From assembly GCA_945876935.1 (NCBI GenBank), contig CAMCQA010000001.1, positions 62,001 to 126,000 on the forward strand: a stretch of 64,000 nt of DNA. The letters are read 5' to 3'. Shown here piece after piece: positions 25,476-34,634 of this stretch. Under the pieces are notes generated by a model. The model was not told the DNA's origin. It made no database searches and saw only the letters and a program-made list of their open reading frames with translations. Within the stretch, counting starts at the first letter, position 1; each line of letters starts with the position of its first letter. The DNA is from an uncultured Clostridia bacterium (GTDB lineage: Bacteria > Bacillota > Clostridia > Peptostreptococcales > Anaerovoracaceae). A program made the position numbers and the translations under genes.

Positions 25476-27698
25476 ATGAATGATTTGTTGGAAATTGAAG
25501 GTGTCCTTGAAAAGATTATTTTTCACAGCAAAGATAGTGACTTTTTAATAGCTAGCTTTTTATCAGAGGATGATAGAATCACGGTTACAGGTCCTATACA
25601 TAGAGCTGTAGAGGGAAATAATTATAGGCTTTATGGGGAGTTTATCCTTCATAAGAAGTATGGTGAACAATTTAAGATAGATAGGTCTGAAGCTTCGCTA
25701 CCTAGAGGAGAAGAAGCTATAATAGCTTTTCTTTCGTCAAGATTTATCAAAGGTATAGGTAAGGCGAAAGCCAAGTCTATAGTAGCTATGTTTGGTGAAA
25801 GAACATTTGAAATTATTGAGAACTCACCAGATGAGCTTTTAAGAGTTAAGGATATAGGGGAAAAAACTGTAGAGGCAATAATTGAAGGTTATGCAGCCTA
25901 TGGTCATAGCTCAAGAGTTTATTCTTACTTTCACAGTATAGGACTTAGCTCAAAAATGATAGATTCTGTATACAGACTTCATGGTGACAAAGCTATAGAG
26001 TTATTTGAACAAAGCCCTTATGATTTTGCTAGAGATGTAAAAGGTTTGGGCTTTTTAAAGGTTGATAAAATAGCTCTTAAAAATGGAATAGCTCAAGATG
26101 ATTCGCAAAGGCTTAAAATGGGCATAGAGCATATTCTTCAAAGGGAAGCTTCAAATGGACATGTGTATGTAGAAAAGCATAAACTTATATCTAAAGGAGC
26201 TGATTTGCTACAAGTTGAATCAGAACTTTTGGAAGAAGTAATAAGAGATATGGCGTTAGAGCTAACTTTGAAAATAGATTTTTCTTATCAGGACAATGTT
26301 TATTTGATGCAAAATTATGCTATGGAAGAGCTTATTGTAGAAAAGGTATTTTCCATGGTTAAAGATAATACCAAAACCTTACCTTACAAAATAGAGAATT
26401 TGATAAAGGATACTGAAAAAAAATATGATATTTCCTTTTCTGATGAGCAAAAAAAAGCTATAGAAGGATCTATAAATTCATCGATAAGCATAATAACCGG
26501 TGGCCCTGGGACAGGTAAAACGACTATAATTAGAGGACTTATAAATATTTTTTCTCATGCTGATATGGAAGTAGCGTTGACTGCGCCTACGGGAAGAGCA
26601 GCGAAGAGAATTACAGAAACTACAGGAAAGACTGCCTCTACTATACATAGATTATTGGAATACTATGCAGATGAAAATCAAAATATGAGATTTAATAGGA
26701 ACTTTGATAACCCCTTAGATGAAGAAGTTATTATTTTAGATGAAGCATCTATGGTAGACCTGCAGCTTATGCATAGCTTGATGAAAGCCATAAAAACAGG
26801 ATCTAGGTTGATAATAGTGGGAGACGAAGACCAGCTTCAATCTGTAGGTATAGGAAATGTTTTAGGTGATTTAATAGAGTGTAGCTATGTTCCATGCTTT
26901 AGACTTAAAGAAATATTTAGGCAGGCCAAGGAGAGTAATATCATTATTCATTCTCACGAAATAAATCAAGGAATAAGCCCTACTTTTTCAAATAGTAGGG
27001 AGGGTGATCTATTTTATATAGAGAGAATGAAAGAAGATGAGGCTGTAGAGATAATAAAGGATTTGGCTTCCCACAGATTGGAAAGTTATTTTCCTATAGA
27101 AAATAAAATTATGGATATACAAGTGGTATCTCCTAGTAAAAAGGGTTACCTTGGAAATGAAAATATGAACAGAGTTCTTCAAGAACTATTGAATCCTCCA
27201 TCCTCCGATAAGACTGAAATCTCCATTGGGGATAAGGTTATAAGAGTTGGAGACAAAGTTATGCATACAAAAAATAACTACAATATTCCTTGGTCCAATA
27301 TTGTTGACCATACTGAAGGGAAAGGTGTTTTTAACGGAGAAGTTGGATTTGTTCAGGAAATAGATAGTGAGGAAGAGGCTATATACATACTATTTGATGA
27401 TGAAAAACTGGCATTTTATGATTATGAAGAAGCTAAAGAGCTAAGTTTAGGTTATAGTATGACTGTACACAAAAGTCAGGGAAGCGAATTTCCAGTAGTT
27501 ATAATTCCTCTGTACAGAGTTCCATATATTTTATCTCATAGAAATTTGATATATACTGCCATAACTAGAGGAAAAAGGGGAGTCGTTCTTGTTGGGGATA
27601 GACGATTTCTAGATAATATGGTGAAAAATGTAAATAATAATAAACGAAATTCAGGGCTTTCATCTCGCATAAGAGCTAGATTTGAAAGAAATATATAG
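25476..27698 (+). CDS. recD2: ATP-dependent 5'-3' DNA helicase RecD2
   Basis: 740 residues. The extended N-terminal region typical of RecD2 has helix-hairpin-helix repeats (FIKGIGKAKAKSIVAMFG, RVKDIGEKTVEAIIEGY). Helicase motifs follow: Walker A ITGGPGTGKTTII, motif Ia TAPTGRAAKRI, Walker B VIILDEASMVD, motif III GDEDQLQSVGIGNVL, and C-terminal SMTVHKSQGSEFPVV with TAITRGKRGVVLVGD. RecD2 acts outside a RecBCD complex and aids replication-fork integrity. It overlaps comF by 17 bases. Confidence 0.95.
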   Translation: MNDLLEIEGVLEKIIFHSKDSDFLIASFLSEDDRITVTGPIHRAVEGNNYRLYGEFILHKKYGEQFKIDRSEASLPRGEEAIIAFLSSRFIKGIGKAKAKSIVAMFGERTFEIIENSPDELLRVKDIGEKTVEAIIEGYAAYGHSSRVYSYFHSIGLSSKMIDSVYRLHGDKAIELFEQSPYDFARDVKGLGFLKVDKIALKNGIAQDDSQRLKMGIEHILQREASNGHVYVEKHKLISKGADLLQVESELLEEVIRDMALELTLKIDFSYQDNVYLMQNYAMEELIVEKVFSMVKDNTKTLPYKIENLIKDTEKKYDISFSDEQKKAIEGSINSSISIITGGPGTGKTTIIRGLINIFSHADMEVALTAPTGRAAKRITETTGKTASTIHRLLEYYADENQNMRFNRNFDNPLDEEVIILDEASMVDLQLMHSLMKAIKTGSRLIIVGDEDQLQSVGIGNVLGDLIECSYVPCFRLKEIFRQAKESNIIIHSHEINQGISPTFSNSREGDLFYIERMKEDEAVEIIKDLASHRLESYFPIENKIMDIQVVSPSKKGYLGNENMNRVLQELLNPPSSDKTEISIGDKVIRVGDKVMHTKNNYNIPWSNIVDHTEGKGVFNGEVGFVQEIDSEEEAIYILFDDEKLAFYDYEEAKELSLGYSMTVHKSQGSEFPVVIIPLYRVPYILSHRNLIYTAITRGKRGVVLVGDRRFLDNMVKNVNNNKRNSGLSSRIRARFERNI

Positions 27699-28464
27699 CT
27701 TCAATAAATATGAAAAAGATAGTATACTTATAGGGGTTAGGAATATTGGAAATTATTTTGCTAACCTAATATATCCGACAAGTTTATACTGCATTTGTTG
27801 TGAAAGCTTCATAGGTGAAAACAACAGATATAGTCTGTGCACTAGCTGCTTTCAGAAAATAAGGTGGAATAATGAACGAGTCTGTAAAAAATGTGGAAGA
27901 CCGTTAAGAATTAACAATCATACTGAATTTTGTAATGACTGCTTGATGGAAGAGAGGTCATTTGTGAGAGGAAGCATGGCAACAGGGTATGACTTATTAG
28001 AACGAATAATCATATCTAAGTTCAAAAATGGTAAGAGAGAATTTATTGGAAGAAGCGTAGGATCTATTTTAGCGGATAAACTTTCTGAAGAGCTATGGAT
28101 TGAAGAGATTGATTTTCTTAGTTATGTTCCTATATCTAAAGAAAAGCTCAAAATTAGAGGTTTTAATCAAAGCGAGACAATATGTAAATTTTTAGGGAAA
28201 AAACTTGAAATTTCGGTCATCAATACTTTGATTAAGAAAAAAGATTTGAGTTCTATGAAGCGATTGAATAGATTAGATAGAAGTAGAATTATTAAAGGCA
28301 GTATCGCTTTAGACTTAAAATGTAAAAATATAATATTAAATAAGAATATTTTAATTGTTGATGATGTGTTTACAACGGGAGCAACTATGGAGGAGTGCAG
28401 TAAGATTTTACTCAGGAATGGAGCTAAATCAGTAAGTGTAGCTTGTTTTTCTGCAGCGTGGTAA
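27682..28464 (+). CDS. comF: ComF family protein (phosphoribosyltransferase fold)
   Basis: 260 residues from TTG 27682; a stop 10 bases upstream in the same frame and no internal ATG before the conserved region make TTG the only credible start, with a poor ribosome-binding site and probable coupling to recD2. Two Cys pairs form a zinc ribbon (YCICCESF, LCTSCF, then CKKCGRPL and CNDCL). The C-terminal PRTase domain has YVPISKEKLKIRGFNQS and ILIVDDVFTTGATM. ComF is linked to DNA uptake in naturally competent bacteria, with a helicase/primosome link; its role outside competence is uncertain. Confidence 0.88.
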   Translation: MKEIYSFNKYEKDSILIGVRNIGNYFANLIYPTSLYCICCESFIGENNRYSLCTSCFQKIRWNNERVCKKCGRPLRINNHTEFCNDCLMEERSFVRGSMATGYDLLERIIISKFKNGKREFIGRSVGSILADKLSEELWIEEIDFLSYVPISKEKLKIRGFNQSETICKFLGKKLEISVINTLIKKKDLSSMKRLNRLDRSRIIKGSIALDLKCKNIILNKNILIVDDVFTTGATMEECSKILLRNGAKSVSVACFSAAW

Positions 28465-28495
28465 ATTGAAAAAATATTCTTTAAAAGATTTTGTT

Positions 28496-28667
28496 ATAGT
28501 GGTCGCCTAGGTCTGTGATTGAAAGGCCAGGCTAGCTACGGGCGAAAGGTCCCACGTAAGCTGTACGCAGGGCGGCAGTGATCATGGCGTAGTTTAGAAG
28601 TAAGTCCTCTGAGAAACTCAGGTAAAGGCAGGTGTGGGGGCAAAGATCAGGTCAGCTAGGCGACTAT
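28496..28667 (+). ncRNA. raiA-motif noncoding RNA
   Basis: About 172 bases closed by a long terminal stem (ATAG..TCGCCTAG at 28496-28510 with CTAGGCGACTAT at 28656-28667). The interior is GC-rich and much more structured than its surroundings, with a GGGCGAAAGGTCCCAC segment, CTGAG-AAA-CTCAG hairpin at 28609-28621 and conserved-looking purine-rich single-stranded stretches. It lies directly upstream of the HPF/RaiA gene, the defining context of the raiA motif in Firmicutes and Actinobacteria. Work in Clostridium links this RNA to sporulation and aggregation. Assigned from memory of the motif and context; no covariance search was run. Confidence 0.8.
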
Positions 28668-28684
28668 TATATATATTGCAAATA

Positions 28685-28713
28685 TGTACTTGAAAAGCTA
28701 ATTGTGATATAAT
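28685..28713 (+). promoter_or_regulatory. Candidate promoter between raiA RNA and hpf
   Basis: An extended -10 TGATATAAT (TATAAT at 28708-28713) with a poor -35 (TGTACT) 17 bases upstream. It lies after the 3' strand of the RNA, so hpf can be transcribed independently of the RNA. Confidence 0.5.
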
Positions 28714-28758
28714 AAAACCATACAATTTCATATTTTTTATGATAAGGAGGGCGTTATT

Positions 28759-29283
28759 ATGAAGATTATATTAGTTAATAAGAACGTTAATGTAACTGAA
28801 GAGTTAAGAGATATTATCGATAAGAAGTTTGATAAGCTATCAAAGTATTTTGATGATGATATAACGGCTCAAGTATTGCTCTCAAAAGAAAAGCACTTTG
28901 AAAAGATAGAGGCAACAATATCTGTAAAAGGTACTTTGTTCAGAGCTGAAAGTCGTGGAGAAGATGTACATTTCGGCATAGACAAGGTTATAGATAAGCT
29001 TTCTTCTCAGATTTCTAAATATAAAGGGCGTCTTGCAAAAAGGCACAAGGGTAAAGTTGGAATTCAGTTTGATGCAATACCGGACTATCATGTGGAGACT
29101 AAAGACGAAACACCCGTAAAGAGAAAGAAAGTAGAGACTAAGGTTATGTCTATTGCAGATGCTATTATGAGCATGGAACTGGTAGGCCATGATTTTTATC
29201 TTTTCAAAGATGATGAAAGTGGAAACTCTGCTGTAGTATACAAAAGAGAATCCGGAGGTTATGGTCTGTTAGAAATGGATTAA
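28759..29283 (+). CDS. hpf: Ribosome hibernation-promoting factor, long form
   Basis: 174 residues. The N-terminal domain (VNKNVNVTEELRDIIDKKFDKLSKYFD, AHVxLSKEK-type strand VLLSKEKHFEKIEATI) binds the ribosomal decoding region. A linker with a basic patch leads to the C-terminal dimerisation domain (VMSIADAIMSMELVGHDFYLFKDDESGNSAVVYKRESGGYGLLE), which makes it a long HPF able to form 100S dimers. Strong AAGGAGGG site. Placed directly behind the raiA-motif RNA. Confidence 0.95.
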   Translation: MKIILVNKNVNVTEELRDIIDKKFDKLSKYFDDDITAQVLLSKEKHFEKIEATISVKGTLFRAESRGEDVHFGIDKVIDKLSSQISKYKGRLAKRHKGKVGIQFDAIPDYHVETKDETPVKRKKVETKVMSIADAIMSMELVGHDFYLFKDDESGNSAVVYKRESGGYGLLEMD

Positions 29284-29284
29284 T

Positions 29285-29314
29285 CATAGATGATGCCTTT
29301 AGGCATCATCTATG
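29285..29314 (+). other. Strong T-less hairpin between hpf and cdaA
   Basis: Perfect 13-bp stem CATAGATGATGCC/GGCATCATCTATG with loop TTTA, starting just after the hpf stop. No T-run follows, so it may be a weak terminator, an mRNA stabiliser or a processing site. Confidence 0.65.
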
Positions 29315-29337
29315 ACTATATAGATTAGTGAGAAGCT

Positions 29338-30189
29338 ATGGGGAATTTTTTAAATGAGTTTACATCAGGGATTGGGCTTAATGATGTCTTAGACATTCTT
29401 GTTGTAGCTTTCGTCTTATATAAAATTTTAGGATTTATAAAACAAAGCAGAGCGGAACAATTAGTTAAAGGTCTGCTTATTATTTTAATTGCAACATTAT
29501 TATCAGATGTGTTAAAGCTATACACTTTCAACTGGATGCTAAAGAGCAGTTTGGCTGTTGGAGTTATAGCTCTTGTTGTGGTTTTCCAACCGGAGCTTAG
29601 ACGAGGGCTCGAGTCGCTTGGAAGAAGTAAACTTATAAAAAACAGATTTGGGAATGTAGATAAAGGAAAAGCAGAGCTGCTCTCAGAAAAAATCGTTACT
29701 GCTGCTACTAATATGAGCAAACAAAGGGTTGGAGCTCTAATTATTGTTGAAAGAGAGACGGCTCTTACAGATATAGCAGAGACGGGAACTAAGATAGATG
29801 GTGAAATTTCTGTGGAACTCATAGAAAATATTTTCTATGAAGGAGCTCCTCTTCATGATGGAGCAGTTATTTTAAGAGGAGATAGACTGTACGCTGCCGG
29901 ATGTGTGCTTCCTTTAACTCAGAACACTAATCTTCCTACAGAATTAGGAACTAGACATAGAGCTGCAATAGGAATTACAGAGCATTCAGACTGTATTTCA
30001 ATAGTAGTATCAGAAGAAAGTGGTACTATATCAGTTGCTGTTGATGGGAAACTTCAGAGGGGATTTAATGATGCAAGCTTGAAGAGCAAGCTTATATATA
30101 GCTATTCATATGAAGACACAGCAGATAGCATTTCAAATATTAAGCAGATTTTTAAAAGAATAGGAGGATCTAAAGATGCTCCAAAGTAA
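29338..30189 (+). CDS. cdaA: Diadenylate cyclase CdaA
   Basis: 283 residues. Three N-terminal membrane helices (NDVLDILVVAFVLYKILGF onward) precede a DAC domain with the DGA motif in GAPLHDGAVILRGDRLYAAG and the RHR motif in GTRHRAAIGITE. It makes c-di-AMP from two ATP at the membrane. It overlaps the regulator gene cdaR by 14 bases and heads the conserved cdaA-cdaR-glmM-glmS cluster. No other DAC is in the window. Confidence 0.96.
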   Translation: MGNFLNEFTSGIGLNDVLDILVVAFVLYKILGFIKQSRAEQLVKGLLIILIATLLSDVLKLYTFNWMLKSSLAVGVIALVVVFQPELRRGLESLGRSKLIKNRFGNVDKGKAELLSEKIVTAATNMSKQRVGALIIVERETALTDIAETGTKIDGEISVELIENIFYEGAPLHDGAVILRGDRLYAAGCVLPLTQNTNLPTELGTRHRAAIGITEHSDCISIVVSEESGTISVAVDGKLQRGFNDASLKSKLIYSYSYEDTADSISNIKQIFKRIGGSKDAPK

Positions 30190-31369
30190 AAAGATAAATT
30201 TATTAATTGCTTTCATTGCAGCCATAGCGCTATGGTTCTATGTTAGTGGGAGTATATCTCCAGATAGTACAAAAAAATTTAAAGATATAAAAGTTCAACT
30301 TATCAATCAAAATAGCCTTATTGAAGAAGGGTTTGCAGTTGAGAAGATTGAGCCAGCAACTATAGATTTAACAGTTATAGGCTCAAGATCAGCAATTAAT
30401 GACATTGAGGAATCAGATATAAAAGTAACAGCGGATGTATATTCTAGATATAAGGGTAGGAATTTTGTAAATATTGATGTAGAACTCCCAAAGGGCGTTA
30501 AGATTGAAAGCAAATCAGCAGATAAAATACTGGTTGAAATAGATAACCTAGTAACTGCAGAAAAAACTATAGAAGCTGTTGTCGATGGCGAATTGCCAGA
30601 AGGAACGGTTTTAGCTCAGAGCGATATTGAGCCTAAGACAGTAAAAGTCTTTGGAACAAAAAACAATATTGCTAAAATACTTAACGTAAAGGCTACTTTA
30701 GATAGCAGCAAGTTAAAGCAGGATAAGACCAGCCAGACTGTAAAGCTTCTACCTGTTGATCAGAATGGAAAAGAAGTAGATTTTATAAGCCTTTCTTCCG
30801 ATGAAGCTGTAGTTTCGGCAAACCTTGAACACTTTAAGAAGGTTCCTTTGAAAGTTAATACTATAGGAGAATCTGATAACACGAACATAGACAGTGTCAA
30901 GGCTCCAGAGTTTATTGAAATTCAAGGTTCTGAAGAAAATTTAAAAGGAATAACATCTATTAAGAGCAGTGAGATAGACCTTTCAGACATAAAAGAAGCA
31001 TCTAAAATAAAGATAAACTTAGACCTTCCAGATGGAATAAAATTAAAAACAGGAAGTGAAGAGCCTTATCTTACAGTAACGATGAGGACAAATTCATCAG
31101 CTCAATTTACACTTAAATCTAACGATATAGATATAAAAAATCTTAACAATAAATATACTGCTAAGGTTTTAACAGATGGCATTACTGTTTCTGTTAAATC
31201 GACAGATGGTAAAAATGTATCTTTGAAAAAGGGTGATATTAATTTGTGGATAGATTTAGGTAAAGCTGTTGTAGGAAAATCAAACCATAAAGTACATGTA
31301 GATGAGATAAATGGATATTCCATAGAAATTAAGCCTACAAAAGTCGAAGTGGAAGTTATGGAGGAATAG
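30176..31369 (+). CDS. cdaR: CdaR / YbbR-domain regulator of diadenylate cyclase
   Basis: 397 residues. One N-terminal membrane helix (INLLIAFIAAIALWFYVSG) and an extracellular part built of YbbR repeats; recurring strands such as FKDIKVQLINQNSLIEEGFAV and TVKVFGTKNNIAKI mark them. It modulates CdaA at the cell surface. An AGGAGG site lies inside the end of cdaA, 8 bases before the ATG. Confidence 0.9.
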   Translation: MLQSKKINLLIAFIAAIALWFYVSGSISPDSTKKFKDIKVQLINQNSLIEEGFAVEKIEPATIDLTVIGSRSAINDIEESDIKVTADVYSRYKGRNFVNIDVELPKGVKIESKSADKILVEIDNLVTAEKTIEAVVDGELPEGTVLAQSDIEPKTVKVFGTKNNIAKILNVKATLDSSKLKQDKTSQTVKLLPVDQNGKEVDFISLSSDEAVVSANLEHFKKVPLKVNTIGESDNTNIDSVKAPEFIEIQGSEENLKGITSIKSSEIDLSDIKEASKIKINLDLPDGIKLKTGSEEPYLTVTMRTNSSAQFTLKSNDIDIKNLNNKYTAKVLTDGITVSVKSTDGKNVSLKKGDINLWIDLGKAVVGKSNHKVHVDEINGYSIEIKPTKVEVEVMEE

Positions 31370-31370
31370 T

Positions 31371-32723
31371 ATGACGAGACTTTTCGGAACAGATGGAGTT
31401 AGAGGTATAGCAAACCTAGAATTAACACCAGAATTAGCTTTTAGATTAGGCAAGGCTGGTGGCTATGTGCTAGGTAAAGAGAGAAAAGATAGACCGGTAT
31501 TTGTAATAGGTATGGATACTAGAATCTCTGGGGATATACTAGAGAGTGCTTTAACTTCAGGAATTTTAGCCGTAGGTGGCGATGTAATAAAGGTTGGAGT
31601 TATTCCAACACCTGCCATAGCTTACTTGGTTAAAAAGTACGGCGCAGATGCGGGAGTTGTAATATCAGCTTCTCACAATCCATATGAATACAATGGCATA
31701 AAGTTCTTCAATAGTGAAGGCTTTAAGTTAGATGACGATATAGAAGAAGAAATAGAGAATTTAATACTTAGTCATATAGATGCGGCAAAGCATGTTACTC
31801 ATGATAAGGTTGGAGTTGTAAGAGAAGCAGAAGAAAGCGCTATAGAGTTGTACGCGCAGTACCTTCTTGATATTGTTGACTTCTCTCTTGAAGGAAAGAA
31901 AATAGTTCTTGACTGTGCTAACGGAGCCTCTTATCAGGTAGCACCAAAGGTTTATAACGCTTTAGGAGCAAAAGTTGTTGTTATAGGTGATAAACCTAAT
32001 GGCATTAACATAAATGATGGATGTGGCTCAACACATGTAGAGCTTCTTCAGAATACTGTCTTAGAAGAAGGCGCTTTTATGGGATTAGCTTTTGATGGAG
32101 ATGCGGATAGACTTATAGCTGTTGACGAAGAAGGACAAGTTATAGATGGTGATAAGTTAATATGCATATGCGCAGCTATGCTGAAAGAAGAAAATAGACT
32201 GAATAACAATATAGTTACAGGAACACTTATGAGCAATATAGGCTTCCATAAATATCTTGAAGAAATAGGATGCGAAACTAGAAGCACAAACGTAGGAGAT
32301 AGATATGTTCTTGAAGATATGCTTAAGACAGGCAGTTTAATCGGTGGAGAACAATCAGGTCATATGATATTCTTAGAAAACTCTACTACTGGAGATGGAC
32401 TTTTATCATCTTTGCAGGTTGTAAGAGCAGTGCTTAAATCAGGCAAGAAAGCTTCTGAGTTATCGGATGAAATAAAGATATACCCTCAGGTATTGAAAAA
32501 TGCTAGAGTTACAAATTTAAATAAGAATAAGTATGAAAAGGATCCTGAAATTGTTGAGATGTTAAGCCAAATAGAAGAGCAATTGAAGGATAGAGGAAGA
32601 GTATTAGTTAGACCTTCAGGTACGGAACCTCTTGTTAGAGTAATGATAGAAGGTGACGATATAGAAGAAATAACTGAGCTTGCAGAGAAAGCTGCAGAAT
32701 TAATAACTAGAAAACTAGGATAA
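31371..32723 (+). CDS. glmM: Phosphoglucosamine mutase
   Basis: 450 residues. MTRLFGTDGVRGIANLELTPE at the start, the phosphoserine loop VISASHNPYEYNGIKFF, metal loop AFDGDADRLIAVDE, sugar loop GGEQSGHMIFL and phosphate loop RPSGTEPLVRVMIEG. It converts glucosamine-6-phosphate to glucosamine-1-phosphate for peptidoglycan. GlmM also binds and inhibits CdaA in several Gram-positives, which fits the operon. It begins one base after the cdaR stop. Confidence 0.97.
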   Translation: MTRLFGTDGVRGIANLELTPELAFRLGKAGGYVLGKERKDRPVFVIGMDTRISGDILESALTSGILAVGGDVIKVGVIPTPAIAYLVKKYGADAGVVISASHNPYEYNGIKFFNSEGFKLDDDIEEEIENLILSHIDAAKHVTHDKVGVVREAEESAIELYAQYLLDIVDFSLEGKKIVLDCANGASYQVAPKVYNALGAKVVVIGDKPNGININDGCGSTHVELLQNTVLEEGAFMGLAFDGDADRLIAVDEEGQVIDGDKLICICAAMLKEENRLNNNIVTGTLMSNIGFHKYLEEIGCETRSTNVGDRYVLEDMLKTGSLIGGEQSGHMIFLENSTTGDGLLSSLQVVRAVLKSGKKASELSDEIKIYPQVLKNARVTNLNKNKYEKDPEIVEMLSQIEEQLKDRGRVLVRPSGTEPLVRVMIEGDDIEEITELAEKAAELITRKLG

Positions 32724-32737
32724 GGAGATACAGTACT

Positions 32738-34567
32738 ATGTGTGGAATTATTGGATTTATAGGTAAAGACAAAGCTAAAGAATCCCTTTATGATGGTCTG
32801 AAAAGCATGGAATACAGAGGTTATGACTCTGCAGGCATGGCTATAAATACAGGTCATGGGATTGAAGTGAGAAAACAAATTGGTGGTGTTGAAGAACTTG
32901 CAGCTATTATAGAAGATTCAGATTTTGACGGAAATGTTGGAATAGGACATATTAGATGGGCTACACACGGGGTTCCTTCTACGCCTAATGCTCACCCTCA
33001 TCAGAGTCAGAATAAAGAGATAGCTATTGTACATAACGGTATCATTGAAAACTACATAGAAATTAAAGAATGGCTAATAAAAGAGCATAATATAGAGTTT
33101 TTATCAGAAACAGACTCTGAAGTTATAGCGCAGCTTATAGGTATTTTTTATGAAGGAGACCTATTGAAAGCTGTAAATAAGGCTGTTGAACAGATGAGAG
33201 GTGCTTATGCTATAGCTGTTATGGCAAATAGTGAGCCAGATAAACTTATTGCAGTGAGAAAAGATGCACCTTTAATAGTAGGTTTGGGTGAATCAAATAA
33301 CTTCATAGCTTCAGATATACCAGCTGTTTTAAAGCATACTAGGGATATCTATCTAATAGAAAACAACGAGACAGTTCTGCTAAAAGAGAACGAAGTTAAA
33401 ATTTTTGATGGAGAAGGAAAAGAAGTTTCAAGAGAAATTTTCCATGTAACGTGGGATGCTAGTGCAGCTGAAAAAGGTGGTTACGAACATTTTATGATAA
33501 AAGAAATCATGGAGCAGCCACATGCAATTGCAGAGACTTTAAACCAGAGAATCAATGAGGATGGGGAAGTTTCTTTAGATGGAATTAACTTAAGCGAAGA
33601 AGATATAAATAATATTAATAAAATATATATCGTTGCTTGTGGTACTGCTTATCATGCTGGACTTACAGGAAAATATCTAATAGAGAAGTTTGTTAAGATT
33701 CCTGTAGAGGTTGATATAGCTTCTGAATTTAGATATAGAGAGCCTTTAGTTGATGATAAGACTTTATTTATCGCAATTAGCCAATCTGGAGAAACGCTAG
33801 ACACATTGGAAGCTCTTAGAGAAGCTAAAAGACAGGGAGCAAGAATTCTTTCTGTTGTAAATGTTGTAGGAAGTTCTGTTGCAAGAGATTCTGATGATGT
33901 TTTCTACACGTGGGCAGGTCCTGAAATTTCAGTGGCATCTACAAAGGCGTATACTACTCAGCTTGTTTGTATGTACTTAATAGCTTTATACATGGCTACA
34001 AAAAAGAAAAGTATATCAAAGGAAGAGCGCGCTAGAATAATATCAGAGCTTCAGAGTGTTCCTGCTAAATTAGAATCTTTGCTTGAAAATGTGGATCACA
34101 TAAAAGCGCTAGCTGATAAATATTATGAAAGAGAGAGCGTATTCTTTATAGGTAGAGGCTTAGATGTTGGAGCTTCTTATGAAGCATCTTTGAAGCTTAA
34201 AGAAATTTCATATATCAATTCTATGGCTATAGCAGCTGGAGAATTAAAGCATGGAAGTATAGCTTTAGTAGAAGATGGAACACTTATTTTCACTTTGGCT
34301 AGCCAGGATAAATTGTTTGAAAAGACTCTATCAAATATAGAAGAAGTAAAAGCTAGAGGCGCTGAAGTTATAGGTGTAACAAAGGATACTAACTTAGTAA
34401 TAGAGAAAAAGGCGGATCAGGTTATCTATGTTCCAGCAGCAACAGATGAAGTGATGCCTCTTATAACAGTAGTTCCTATGCAGTTATTTGCATACTATGT
34501 TGCTAAGAATAGAGGTACTAACGTAGATCAACCAAAGAATTTAGCAAAATCGGTAACTGTAGAATAA
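32738..34567 (+). CDS. glmS: Glutamine:fructose-6-phosphate aminotransferase (isomerising)
   Basis: 609 residues. N-terminal MCGIIGFIGKDKA with the cysteine nucleophile after Met removal, RWATHGVPSTPNAHPH and HNGIIENY; two SIS domains with ACGTAYHAGL, ISQSGETLDTL, STKAYTTQ and SYEASLKLKEISYI; C-terminal DQPKNLAKSVTVE. It makes glucosamine-6-phosphate, the substrate of GlmM. The 14-base spacer excludes a glmS ribozyme. Confidence 0.97.
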   Translation: MCGIIGFIGKDKAKESLYDGLKSMEYRGYDSAGMAINTGHGIEVRKQIGGVEELAAIIEDSDFDGNVGIGHIRWATHGVPSTPNAHPHQSQNKEIAIVHNGIIENYIEIKEWLIKEHNIEFLSETDSEVIAQLIGIFYEGDLLKAVNKAVEQMRGAYAIAVMANSEPDKLIAVRKDAPLIVGLGESNNFIASDIPAVLKHTRDIYLIENNETVLLKENEVKIFDGEGKEVSREIFHVTWDASAAEKGGYEHFMIKEIMEQPHAIAETLNQRINEDGEVSLDGINLSEEDINNINKIYIVACGTAYHAGLTGKYLIEKFVKIPVEVDIASEFRYREPLVDDKTLFIAISQSGETLDTLEALREAKRQGARILSVVNVVGSSVARDSDDVFYTWAGPEISVASTKAYTTQLVCMYLIALYMATKKKSISKEERARIISELQSVPAKLESLLENVDHIKALADKYYERESVFFIGRGLDVGASYEASLKLKEISYINSMAIAAGELKHGSIALVEDGTLIFTLASQDKLFEKTLSNIEEVKARGAEVIGVTKDTNLVIEKKADQVIYVPAATDEVMPLITVVPMQLFAYYVAKNRGTNVDQPKNLAKSVTVE

Positions 34568-34580
34568 TTTTTAATGAACA

Positions 34581-34616
34581 GGTGGTGCTATGTAGTTCTT
34601 CTAGAGCACCATCTTT
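34581..34616 (+). other. Hairpin between glmS and ahcY
   Basis: 9-bp stem GGTGGTGCT/AGCACCATC (one G-T pair) and a 15-base loop. Only TTT follows, so it may act as a weak terminator or a processing element. Confidence 0.5.
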
Positions 34617-34634
34617 CAATTGATAGGGGTTAAT

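Noticed and set aside
28496-28667. RNase P RNA, tmRNA or 6S RNA for the structured RNA before hpf
   Set aside because: The conserved GAGGAAAGTCC-type core of RNase P and the tmRNA tag/alanine acceptor are absent. The position before hpf and the terminal stem fit the raiA motif better.
29325-29822. 165-residue minus-strand ORF
   Set aside because: Antisense shadow of cdaA; no promoter, ribosome-binding site or domain.
32724-32737. glmS ribozyme before glmS
   Set aside because: Only 14 bases separate glmM and glmS, too few for the ribozyme.
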